A DNA stretch of 8,111 nucleotides from Chitinophagales bacterium (GTDB lineage Bacteria > Bacteroidota > Bacteroidia > Chitinophagales > Chitinophagaceae), in NCBI GenBank assembly GCA_025355935.1, contig JANXYS010000536.1, positions 1 to 8,111 on the forward strand. Reading direction: 5' to 3'. This document shows, piece after piece, positions 1 through 7,701 of the stretch (the stretch's first letter is position 1; every line of letters starts with the position of its first letter). The notes under the pieces were generated by a model. That model made no database searches, was not told the origin of the DNA, and saw only the letters and a program-made list of their open reading frames with translations. The position numbers were made by a program, and so were the translations under genes.

Positions 1-1950
1 CAGGCAGAACTGGATAGTGCTTCGGCAGTGTTTTTCAACCTTCCGTTTTACAGGGACCGATTGTATAATAATAAATCCCTTGCTTACCTGATGGCGGTAA
101 AAGTTAATAAGGACGTGTTGAGTTCCCCAAAGCGTACAGAAGTTATCCAGGCAATCACTAAAGAAGTCAAGGTATTTTCGGAACAAACTCATATTGAATC
201 CCACCTGAGTGGGTTGCCCCTAATAAGAACAGTGGTAGCCGACCGAATACAAAAGGAAATGAAGTTATTCCTGGTGGGGTCGCTTCTCTTCAGCGTACTC
301 ATTCTTTTACTTTTCTTTCGGTCATTAACCACAACCCTTTTGTCACTTGCTGTGGTAGTCATCGGGGTTATATGGACGGTAGGCCTCACTCAACTGTGCG
401 GTTATCAAATAACGCTGCTTACAGCATTAATTCCGTCACTGGTAGTCGTAATAGGAATTCCAAATTGTATTTACTTTATAAATAAATACCATACATCCTT
501 TCTGCAGTCGGGAAATAAAAATGAATCACTTGTGAATATGGTTAGCAAGATGGGTGTGGTGACTTTGTTTTGTAATATAACTGCAGCAATAGGTTTCGCC
601 GTATTTGCATTTACTAAAAGTGCTATCCTAAAAGAGTTTGGTGTTGTAGCAGGTTTGAGTATAATGGTAATCTTCCTAATCTCATTTATTCTTCTCCCTT
701 CAGTCTTAAGCTACCTTCCAACGCCTGGCAAAAAGCAACTCAAATATCTTCAGAGCAGATGGATAGTAGCCTTACTAGCTCGTTTGGAAAGCTGGGTTTT
801 TCATTACCGTACAGCTATTCTGGTTATAACCGGAATTATCTTAATCTTTGCGGGATTGGGTATCATGCGTTTGAAGACGGTAGCGTTCATTGTTGATGAT
901 CTTCCAAAATCTGATGTCGTGTACCAGGACCTTAAGTTTTTTGAAAAGAATTTCAAGGGTGTTATGCCCTTAGAAATTATGATCGATACAAAAAAGCCAA
1001 AGGGAATATTACAATCTTCCATTGATATCCGAAACATTGCCGGTTTCCAGGACTCAGTTTTGGCTGTACAACCTGGCGTAGCTAAACCCCTGTCAGTAGT
1101 GGATGGCATTAAATTTACTTACCAGGCTATAAGCCAGGGTCAGGGAGACTCAACGTATGTGCTGCCGAGCCTGGGAAATCCTCTTACTGACCTGCACAAA
1201 GTCTTGCGTGAAATCCAGGTAAAAAAACAAAGCAACAGCCTTGAAGCCAAAGACTCGGCAATGTTGAAGATGGTGGGGTCCTTTGTAGATACAACCGAGC
1301 GATACCTCCGCATAAGTATGAGTATGGCCGACGTTGGAACTGAGCGACTTCCGCTGCTGCTTGATACGATCAACAGGAGCATTAAGCAACGTTTCGACAG
1401 CAGTTATAAAGTAACTCTTACAGGTACAAGTATTACATTTTTAGAAGGAAGCAAGTTTATCATCAATGGTTTAAAAGAAAGTATCTTATGGGCATTCCTG
1501 CTTATTTCAGTGTGTATGTTATACCTTTTTAAAAGTTTCCGTATCCTGATATGCTCATTAATTCCAAACCTTGTTCCGCTGATAATAACCGCAGGTATTA
1601 TGGGCTGGGTGGGCGTTCCACTAAAGCCCAGCACGGTGCTCATCTTTAGCGTTGCATTAGGCATCGCCGTAGATATAACTATCCGCTTCCTCGTTAACTA
1701 CAAACAAGTATTGCCTGAACACAATAATGATGTAGCAGAAGCCGTTAAAATAACGATCAACCAAACAGGTTTAAGTATTGTTTACACTTCCCTGGTTTTG
1801 ACGGCAGGTTTTATAATTTTTTGTGCGAGTAGTTTTGGCGGAACTTTTTCTTTAGGATGGCTTACTTCCGTTACTTTATTAACCGCAACAGCTACCAATC
1901 TTTTGTTACTTCCTGTGCTCCTTCTGATTACAAGTAAGAGAAACAAATAA
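1..1950 (+). CDS. RND/MMPL-family transporter, C-terminal part (5' end outside window)
   Basis: Inner-membrane transporter of the RND superfamily (MMPL/SSD-type 'predicted exporter'), which would use the proton gradient to move lipids or other hydrophobic compounds; the substrate is not visible. The frame is open from base 1 (it reads QAELDSASAV before the first GTG at 28), so the GTG is not the real start and the gene begins upstream. In the 649 visible residues I count 11 likely membrane segments, at about 89-106, 111-131, 138-160, 187-206, 213-238, 270-289, 493-510, 513-535, 541-566, 592-609 and 616-645. These match TM2-TM12 of the usual 12-TM duplicated fold. Residues 290-490 are the second periplasmic domain. 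TM1 and most of the first periplasmic domain (roughly 100-150 residues) are missing. The second half keeps the RND-like acidic residue in GIAVDI (Asp codon 1672-1674); the matching place in the first half is IGIPNCIYF, without an acid. The gene ends with a basic tail, SKRNK. Family is confident; function is not. Confidence 0.9.
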   Translation, partial: QAELDSASAVFFNLPFYRDRLYNNKSLAYLMAVKVNKDVLSSPKRTEVIQAITKEVKVFSEQTHIESHLSGLPLIRTVVADRIQKEMKLFLVGSLLFSVLILLLFFRSLTTTLLSLAVVVIGVIWTVGLTQLCGYQITLLTALIPSLVVVIGIPNCIYFINKYHTSFLQSGNKNESLVNMVSKMGVVTLFCNITAAIGFAVFAFTKSAILKEFGVVAGLSIMVIFLISFILLPSVLSYLPTPGKKQLKYLQSRWIVALLARLESWVFHYRTAILVITGIILIFAGLGIMRLKTVAFIVDDLPKSDVVYQDLKFFEKNFKGVMPLEIMIDTKKPKGILQSSIDIRNIAGFQDSVLAVQPGVAKPLSVVDGIKFTYQAISQGQGDSTYVLPSLGNPLTDLHKVLREIQVKKQSNSLEAKDSAMLKMVGSFVDTTERYLRISMSMADVGTERLPLLLDTINRSIKQRFDSSYKVTLTGTSITFLEGSKFIINGLKESILWAFLLISVCMLYLFKSFRILICSLIPNLVPLIITAGIMGWVGVPLKPSTVLIFSVALGIAVDITIRFLVNYKQVLPEHNNDVAEAVKITINQTGLSIVYTSLVLTAGFIIFCASSFGGTFSLGWLTSVTLLTATATNLLLLPVLLLITSKRNK

Positions 1951-2027
1951 TTAAGTTTTTACACTTTGATTATTTAAAAATGATACTTTTTTCTAAGCAG
2001 CAAAATTTAAAAGAAACTGTCTGGTGA

Positions 2028-2040
2028 TGAGTCAAACTCA
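2028..2040. promoter_or_regulatory. Short perfect dyad TGAGT-CAA-ACTCA, possible operator
   Basis: TGAGT (2028-2032) and ACTCA (2036-2040) are perfect inverted repeats around a 3-base centre. The dyad lies 12 bases upstream of the -7 element, where the -33 box would be expected, and no good TTTG -33 box is present. A regulator binding here could replace or block -33 contacts. Five-base arms occur often by chance, so this is a weak call. Confidence 0.25.
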
Positions 2041-2052
2041 GCCATTCTACTA

Positions 2053-2060
2053 TATATTTG
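2053..2060 (+). promoter_or_regulatory. Bacteroidota-type -7 promoter element (TATATTTG)
   Basis: TATATTTG matches the Bacteroidota primary-sigma -7 consensus TAnnTTTG exactly. It lies 22 bases before the susC-like ATG, so a start site near 2066-2068 would give a leader of only about 15 nt. No clear -33 TTTG/TTG lies about 20 bases upstream, which suggests a weak or activator-dependent promoter. It probably drives the three-gene unit up to the terminator at 7657. Confidence 0.55.
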
Positions 2061-2082
2061 TTCCTTTAAACTAAAACTGCAA

Positions 2083-5000
2083 ATGAGAAAAGCAATATCA
2101 ACTTTAATAGTTGTGTTGGCACTTGTGCTATCTTCAACTGCACAGGTCCGCACAATCAGCGGCCGTGTTACCAATGACAAGGAGGTTCCAATGGAGGGCG
2201 TAAGTGTAACATCATCTGATGGAAAAGGAACCCAAACAGACGCGAATGGTAATTACAACCTCTCTGTATCTTCCGCCGCTAAATCACTAATATTCACTTA
2301 CATTAATTTTGAAAAAGTCACCCGGAAAATAACATCCGGAAATATTGACGTTTCACTGGCTTCATCTGATACAAAATTGGAAGAGGTAGTTGTAGTAGGT
2401 TATGGAGTGCAACAGCGGAAAGCCTTTACAGGGTCATCTTCAAAGATCGACGCTAAACCAATTGCCCAGCTTATTACGGCCTCGGTAGATAAACAACTGG
2501 CGGGTCGTGCATCCGGTGTAAGTGTTGTAAATAACAGTGGACAGGTTAACGCACCGGCGCGTATTCGTATCCGTGGTACCAACTCTATCAGCCAGGGAAC
2601 AAGTCCACTTATCATTGTTGACGGAACTCCGATTACAACCGGGAACCTCGGACTTGTATCTAATACCAATGCATTAGGAGATATTAACCCTAATGACATT
2701 GAGAGGATTGACGTTTTAAAAGACGGTGCTTCAACAGCGATATATGGTTCGAGAGGGTCAGCCGGTGTCATCCTGATCACAACCAAAAAAGGAATTAAAG
2801 GTCGTACTACCCTAACGTATGATGGAACTTATGGGTCCAGCAGCCCGATGCGTCGCTTTGATCTTTTAAATGCAAAGGAATTCGTTACAATCGCGAATGA
2901 GAAATTTACGAATGCGGGGCAGTTACCACCAGCAAGAATGGATGAAGTGGGCACTAACACAGACTGGCAATCGAACGTATTCGTTAATAACGCAATTTCT
3001 ACTACTCACACACTTGCTATGTCTGGCGGTACCGATAAAACCCAGTTTTATATGTCCCTTAATTATGCCGATAATAAAGGAATTGTTCGGACAAATAAAA
3101 CCACTGCTTACCGGATAAGGGCAAGCCTGGAGACTCAGGCTACAAAGTGGTTGAAATTTGGTAACAACCTGGGTGCTTCCCGCCAAAATGATTTTGATCA
3201 GAACAATGGATCTAATGCTCTTAGTGGATCAATTGTCGGTGCCATTCGTGCTCTTCCAAATGTTGGTATCTATAATTCAGCACATCCTACCGGATATAAT
3301 TTGTCTTTTACAGGTAATGCGCTTGGACTCGGATCAAACCTTAGAACTATTGATGATAATTATACAAACATTGCGTTTGTGCTTGATAAGAACCGCTTTC
3401 AGTCGGACCAGTACAGGATACTTGATAATGCATTCCTTGAATTTTCTATTGCTAAAGGATTGAAGTTAAGAAGCCAGATTGGAATAGATTACTACACAGA
3501 CAATAGCGCACAGTTGTTAGATCCGCGTCATGGAGATGGTGCATCATCAAACGGTAGTGTATTCCAGGGCCAACAAAATATTTTGAACACAAATATTCAG
3601 AATTACTTAAACTATAATTTTTCAATTAAAAACGCGCATAATTTCTTCTTAACAGCCGGGCAGGAAATTCAACAAACAACTTCCAGATTTTTTACAGCTA
3701 ACGGAATAAACATCTCTGATATATTTTATATTAAAGAGAACATTATTTCTAATACTGCGGGTACCCCCTCGATTACAGGGAGCTATGATAAGTCGGCCTT
3801 TGAGTCTTACTTTGGTCGGTTTAACTATGACTATAAGTCAAAGTATTTCGTACAGGGAAGTTTGAGAACCGATGGTCAGTCGTCTCTAGCTCCGGGAAGC
3901 CGCTATGGTACATTTCCAGGAGTTTCTGTAGGGTGGAGGCCCTCGGAAGAAGCCTTTTGGAAAAATAATGAAGGCTTAAACGATGTAATATCCGATGTGA
4001 AACTGCGCGCGTCCTATGCCGTCGTGGGTAACAGAATTGGTGGCTATCCGTACCTCAGTACTTACGGAAGCAGGCCTTACGGAAATCTTGGAGGTATAGC
4101 TGTTGATGTAGTTGGCAACCCTTCATTACAATGGGAAAAGAATAAAAAATACGACTACGGTATTGATCTGTCCATGTTCCAATCGCGCGCTGTATTTACT
4201 TTTGACTATTTTATCAATAAGCTTGATGACCTGATCCTTGCGGTTCCAACTCCTTTTAGTGTGGGTATTCCAGGTAACAGGATACAACAAAATATTGGAA
4301 CCGCCCAGAATAAAGGGATTGAATTAAATCTTGATCTTGCGATCATCCGCGGGAAAGATTTTCAATGGAATTTAAACACAAATTATACGAAGGTTAAAAA
4401 TAAATTACTTTCCCTCTTCACCATTGGTGGGGTTGAAACAAAGGAACTTCCTGTAGGAAATTATAATATCAACAGGGTGGGTGAGTCGTTAAATTCTCTT
4501 TACGGTTACGAATTTGCAGGTGTGAACAGCGGAAACGGCAACCCGGTATATTATAATGCGGTAGGTAGATTAATTCAACGCAATTTAGCAAACGGAAATT
4601 ATTACTTTGCAAACTCCCTCAGTGATCCCGCTTTTGGAACGCAGACCAGTTTAACAACGGCTGACAAAAAGATTTTAGGTAGTGCCCAACCAACTTTCTT
4701 CGGAGCTTTTACAAATACTTTCAGTTATAAAGGTCTTAGCCTGGATGTGATGCTCCGCTATGCCGGCGGGAACAAAGTTATTAATATAACCAACCAGGAG
4801 ATTTTGCTAAATCAAAAGTTCGCAAATGGCGGCAAAGGCCTTTTAAACAGGTGGACTAAACCAGGACAGGTAACCGACGTTCCAAGACTGTACTACAACA
4901 GCGATGCCATTGCAAACCAAAATGGTGAAGCAATTACAAGATTTATAGAAAATGGCAATTTTTTACGGTTGCAAAATATCTCTTTGAGTTACGATATAAA

Positions 5001-5190
5001 TGCTTCCCGTTTACAGTCAGCTACTAATAATTCTATCCGTAGTGCAAGATTCTTTGTTCAGGCACAAAATGTTGCCGTGTGGACTAATTATAAGGGGATT
5101 GATCCGGAAGCTTTTAGTGAAACCGGACAGGATAACAGTGTTTCACCACAAGTAAGAAATATTTCAGTGGGAGTTAACCTTGGTTTTTAA
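2083..5190 (+). CDS. SusC/RagA-family TonB-linked outer-membrane protein
   Basis: TonB-dependent outer-membrane channel that imports a bound nutrient (oligosaccharide, peptide or similar) into the periplasm together with its SusD lid. At 1035 residues it is of normal length for the family. Order of parts: Sec signal peptide at 1-20, with likely cleavage after SSTA; a carboxypeptidase-regulatory-like beta-sandwich at about 23-92 (start ISGRVTN, core TDANGNYNLSV); the SusC-type TonB-box motif EEVVVVGYG at 100-108 (codons 2380-2406); a plug domain at about 111-237 with IRIRGTNSIS and the signature around DIERIDVLKDGASTAIYGSR (205-224); then a beta-barrel to the C-terminal Phe, ending NISVGVNLGF as outer-membrane barrels do. 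There is no STN domain between signal peptide and beta-sandwich, so FecA-like anti-sigma signalling is unlikely. I see no cysteine in the whole protein. The ATG at 2083 is chosen because it directly precedes a proper signal peptide. It is first in the unit with the SusD gene 25 bp downstream. The substrate cannot be inferred. Confidence 0.97.
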   Translation: MRKAISTLIVVLALVLSSTAQVRTISGRVTNDKEVPMEGVSVTSSDGKGTQTDANGNYNLSVSSAAKSLIFTYINFEKVTRKITSGNIDVSLASSDTKLEEVVVVGYGVQQRKAFTGSSSKIDAKPIAQLITASVDKQLAGRASGVSVVNNSGQVNAPARIRIRGTNSISQGTSPLIIVDGTPITTGNLGLVSNTNALGDINPNDIERIDVLKDGASTAIYGSRGSAGVILITTKKGIKGRTTLTYDGTYGSSSPMRRFDLLNAKEFVTIANEKFTNAGQLPPARMDEVGTNTDWQSNVFVNNAISTTHTLAMSGGTDKTQFYMSLNYADNKGIVRTNKTTAYRIRASLETQATKWLKFGNNLGASRQNDFDQNNGSNALSGSIVGAIRALPNVGIYNSAHPTGYNLSFTGNALGLGSNLRTIDDNYTNIAFVLDKNRFQSDQYRILDNAFLEFSIAKGLKLRSQIGIDYYTDNSAQLLDPRHGDGASSNGSVFQGQQNILNTNIQNYLNYNFSIKNAHNFFLTAGQEIQQTTSRFFTANGINISDIFYIKENIISNTAGTPSITGSYDKSAFESYFGRFNYDYKSKYFVQGSLRTDGQSSLAPGSRYGTFPGVSVGWRPSEEAFWKNNEGLNDVISDVKLRASYAVVGNRIGGYPYLSTYGSRPYGNLGGIAVDVVGNPSLQWEKNKKYDYGIDLSMFQSRAVFTFDYFINKLDDLILAVPTPFSVGIPGNRIQQNIGTAQNKGIELNLDLAIIRGKDFQWNLNTNYTKVKNKLLSLFTIGGVETKELPVGNYNINRVGESLNSLYGYEFAGVNSGNGNPVYYNAVGRLIQRNLANGNYYFANSLSDPAFGTQTSLTTADKKILGSAQPTFFGAFTNTFSYKGLSLDVMLRYAGGNKVINITNQEILLNQKFANGGKGLLNRWTKPGQVTDVPRLYYNSDAIANQNGEAITRFIENGNFLRLQNISLSYDINASRLQSATNNSIRSARFFVQAQNVAVWTNYKGIDPEAFSETGQDNSVSPQVRNISVGVNLGF

Positions 5191-5215
5191 TTTTAAAATT
5201 ATTCAATAAAGAGAA

Positions 5216-6835
5216 ATGAAATATTCAAATAAATTAACCTTAATACTCACACTTGCGGCCAGTTTTCTATTTGGCTGTAAGGACAAACTTGACCTGGTTC
5301 CCTTTACTTCGATTGTAAGTAATACTGCATTTGCCACCCCTGAACGCTGTTTACTAGCTTTGAACGGTGTATATGATGCTGCCCAAAGCGGGGTGTACGA
5401 TCCATTAAACGGGGGGGCAACTTCTGTAAGGGGATATCCTTTCGGGGCGGCTGCGGTAGAGCAGGAAGATATGCGTGGAGAAGATATGATAAATGTTGCT
5501 ACGTTTTTTCAAATTACTTATCAATCAACTTACACCACAGTTTCAGCGAACAATGTGAATATGTGGAAGGAATTATATGCGCTAATAAATAAGGCTAATC
5601 TTTCAATTGCAGGATTTAGAAATGCTGGTGCGACAGGTGTTTTGAGTTCAGGCGTTGCCGCACAGTATGAAGCGGAATGTCGCTTTTTGAGAGCAATGGC
5701 TCACCATGAATTGTTGTTACATTTTGCCCGGCCTTATGCTGATGGCGCCGGATCTAAACTAGGTGTCCCGTATCGGGATTTTCCGGTGGAATCTTCAGAC
5801 GCCGTAGAATTAGCAAAAACTCTGCCCCGGGAAACGGTAGCAGCTGACTATGTAAAGCTTCTGCTCGATCTTGATTATGCCGAAACTAATTTGTCTGTAT
5901 TATTAAGCGCTGGTGGTGAGTCAACATATCGTGCAACTAAGGCGGCAGCAATTGCTTTAAAAATGCGAATTAAGTTGCACAAAGCGGATTACGCTGGGGT
6001 GGTAACGGAAGGAAATAAATTGATACCTGCGGTGCTTGACCCTCTCACTCCTGGCGCAAACGTTAGTCCGATTGGTGGTTGGGCTCTCACCCCATCTGTC
6101 GATGGACCATTTGTAAATAATGCATCGAAAGAAAATATATTTTCAATTAAAAATGATGCCCTGGATAATCCTAATACAAATGCTTCATTGGCCAGGATGT
6201 ACGGGCAAAGCAGCGCAACTGGTGGCCGCGGATTGGTATCGATAAGTCCAATCGCCTGGTTGCTTCCGGAGTGGACTTGTACTGATTTACGGAGAACTGC
6301 ACTCTATTATAATGGCCCGGATGGGTCAGGGAATATTGCCAAATTTACTTCAAAATATAAAGATGTTTTAAATCAATCTGACTGGACTCCTTATATCAGG
6401 TACGCAGAAGTTTTACTAATACAAGCGGAAGCAGAAGCGCGGAATACCAACCTTAACCGAGCTATCGATCTCTTGAACACTGTTAGAAACAGGGCACTTC
6501 CAGATCCGGTAACTGGTCAATATACAATAGCCACTTTGACTTCTGGTAATGCAGTGATAAACGCCGTTTTAAAAGAAAGAAGAATTGAGTTTTTAGCAGA
6601 AGGAAAGCGTTGGGGCGATATCCATCGGTTAGCGTTAGATCCGGTTTTTGGCACAAATGGAATACCTGATAAAGCAGCAAACGGATTTGCAAATATTTCA
6701 GTGTTTACATGTGGAGGTGCGTTGCCGCCTTTAACAACTCCAGCAATTCCTTATTCTGATTACAAGTTCTTATGGCCGATACCACAACAGGAACGAAATA
6801 TTAACCCGATTATCGAGCAAAATCCTGGCTATTAA
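5216..6835 (+). CDS. SusD/RagB-family nutrient-binding outer-membrane lipoprotein
   Basis: Surface lipoprotein that captures the ligand and closes as a lid over the SusC channel. It has 539 residues, normal for the family. The signal peptide ends in lipobox LFGC with lipidated Cys21; the following KDKLD is partly acidic, loosely like Bacteroidota surface-export signals. The N-terminal SusD-like region carries the TPR-type helices, including a first helix near 43-57 (ALNGVYDAAQ) and the family helix EAECRFLRAMAHHELL (152-167). The C-terminal SusD domain shows YIRYAEVLLIQAEAEAR (393-409), LLNTVRNRA (419-427), LKERRIEFLAEGKRWGDIHR (452-471) and the terminal signature LWPIPQQERNIN followed by QNPGY, which confirms an intact end. 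Besides the lipid Cys there are four cysteines (45, 155, 355, 499). The ATG follows AAAGAGAA, a weak purine-rich ribosome site. It is the second gene of the unit, co-transcribed with the SusC gene. The ligand is unknown. Confidence 0.96.
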   Translation: MKYSNKLTLILTLAASFLFGCKDKLDLVPFTSIVSNTAFATPERCLLALNGVYDAAQSGVYDPLNGGATSVRGYPFGAAAVEQEDMRGEDMINVATFFQITYQSTYTTVSANNVNMWKELYALINKANLSIAGFRNAGATGVLSSGVAAQYEAECRFLRAMAHHELLLHFARPYADGAGSKLGVPYRDFPVESSDAVELAKTLPRETVAADYVKLLLDLDYAETNLSVLLSAGGESTYRATKAAAIALKMRIKLHKADYAGVVTEGNKLIPAVLDPLTPGANVSPIGGWALTPSVDGPFVNNASKENIFSIKNDALDNPNTNASLARMYGQSSATGGRGLVSISPIAWLLPEWTCTDLRRTALYYNGPDGSGNIAKFTSKYKDVLNQSDWTPYIRYAEVLLIQAEAEARNTNLNRAIDLLNTVRNRALPDPVTGQYTIATLTSGNAVINAVLKERRIEFLAEGKRWGDIHRLALDPVFGTNGIPDKAANGFANISVFTCGGALPPLTTPAIPYSDYKFLWPIPQQERNINPIIEQNPGY

Positions 6836-6855
6836 TTTTATAAAATCCTTAAAGA

Positions 6856-7632
6856 ATGATTAAAAAAACTTTATTATATGCAGCGGGCATTACAATGTTT
6901 GCTGCTAGCTGCCAGAAATCCAAAGATGTTACGGGTACTGAAATTTCAATGTCGACCGTGTCATTGATTAACGCAAATGCTAGTGCTAAATCAGTGGACT
7001 TTATTGTAGATGGAAATAAGAAATCGGTGAATGCCCCCGTGCCAGCTAATGGTATAATCCTGGGAACCTATATTGGCATTTCACGCGGGGCACCTCATTC
7101 ATTAGTAGTAAAGGATGCAACAAATGGTTCTGATTATTACTCTGGTACACTTGAAGGCCTACCTAATAAGGCATATTCCCTTTATGTGTATGATACGTTA
7201 ACTGCCGGAAAATTTAAAACGTTATACCTGACTACTAACAGGGCATTGAGCTCGGGAAACCTCTCTACAAGTAACATCCGGTTCCTGAATTTATCACCTA
7301 AATCACCTGTACTTGATTGTTGGTTTGTCCGGATTGTGGGTACAGTTCGTACTGACAGTGTGAAAGCCGTAGCACTTGCCTCTTATGTAGGTTCTACTTC
7401 AACTCCAGATGTAAATGCTTTATCAGCATACACAACGATAAATGCAAACCAGGCTGCTGGTGCAAATGGCACAGGGAGTGCTATTACAAGTTATGTTGTT
7501 AAGTTAACCGTGGCAAATACAAACACTATAGTTGCCTCGCTTGCAACAACAATAGTACCCGGCCGAAATTATACGATTTTTGCACGAGGGTTATATCCTT
7601 CAACTTCAATAGGAATTGTTGCGGATAACTAA
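6856..7632 (+). CDS. DUF4397-like two-repeat lipoprotein
   Basis: Predicted envelope lipoprotein of 258 residues and unknown function. The signal peptide (MIKK then a hydrophobic run) ends in AASC with lipidated Cys19, followed by QKSKD. The mature part looks like two related beta-rich repeats. Repeat 1, about 35-113, opens VSLINANASAKSVDFIVDG and ends YSLYVYDT. Repeat 2, about 141-246, opens IRFLNLSPKSPVLD and ends YTIFARGL. The 'RF-N-SP-xP-xD' opening and 'G-x-x-Y-T-x-F' ending are typical of DUF4397, a domain found in many Bacteroidota surface or secreted proteins. A linker rich in Ser/Thr/Asn lies between and within the repeats. It starts 20 bp after the SusD gene and is followed at once by the terminator, so it is the last gene of the unit. 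This is the place where SusE/SusF-like accessory binding lipoproteins occur elsewhere, hence a role in binding the same ligand is plausible but inferred. It has no enzyme motif that I can see. Family assignment was made by eye. Confidence 0.8.
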   Translation: MIKKTLLYAAGITMFAASCQKSKDVTGTEISMSTVSLINANASAKSVDFIVDGNKKSVNAPVPANGIILGTYIGISRGAPHSLVVKDATNGSDYYSGTLEGLPNKAYSLYVYDTLTAGKFKTLYLTTNRALSSGNLSTSNIRFLNLSPKSPVLDCWFVRIVGTVRTDSVKAVALASYVGSTSTPDVNALSAYTTINANQAAGANGTGSAITSYVVKLTVANTNTIVASLATTIVPGRNYTIFARGLYPSTSIGIVADN

Positions 7633-7656
7633 TAAATAATTTTTAATTTACTTAAG

Positions 7657-7685
7657 AGCCCGGTTAGTTTATAACCGGGCTTTTT
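7657..7685 (+). terminator. Intrinsic terminator of the SusC/SusD/DUF4397 unit
   Basis: A perfect 10-bp stem, AGCCCGGTTA (7657-7666) with TAACCGGGCT (7672-7681), closes a 5-base loop GTTTA and runs into TTTTT (7681-7685). It lies 24 bp after the DUF4397 gene stop. Read on the minus strand the hairpin is followed only by CTTAAG, so termination of the converging thioredoxin-like gene here would be weaker. Confidence 0.92.
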
Positions 7686-7701
7686 AATATACTAACGTCA
7701 G

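Larger units (their letters stand above)
1951..2082 (+). other. Intergenic region between transporter and susC-like gene
   Basis: This is a 132-bp A/T-rich gap. After the transporter stop there is only an A/U-only dyad (TTTTTA at 1956-1961 with TAAAAA at 1975-1980), which is too weak to call a terminator, so some readthrough into the next gene is possible. The right half contains the candidate promoter and a short dyad, listed separately. The stretch just before the ATG (AAACTAAAACTGCAA) is A-rich and has no strong Shine-Dalgarno match, as is common in Bacteroidota. No small ORF or RNA gene is evident. Confidence 0.7.

Noticed and set aside
28..30. GTG at 28 as start of the transporter gene
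   Set aside because: The frame is open and protein-like back to base 1, and the visible protein lacks TM1 and most of the first periplasmic domain, so the real start is outside the window.
1140..1664. Minus-strand open frames of about 80 codons inside the transporter gene
   Set aside because: They lie antisense to a clear membrane-protein gene, overlap each other in different frames, and show no recognisable domain or start context.
1956..1980. Possible terminator after the transporter gene
   Set aside because: The only stem is six A-U pairs around a 13-base loop, too weak for an intrinsic terminator.
2400..3463. Open frames of 82-128 codons on both strands within the SusC gene
   Set aside because: They are out-of-frame shadows of conserved plug and barrel coding sequence, with low-complexity or unnatural composition.
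6483..6692. Minus-strand 69-codon open frame within the SusD gene
   Set aside because: It is antisense to the conserved SusD C-terminal motifs and has no protein-like features of its own.
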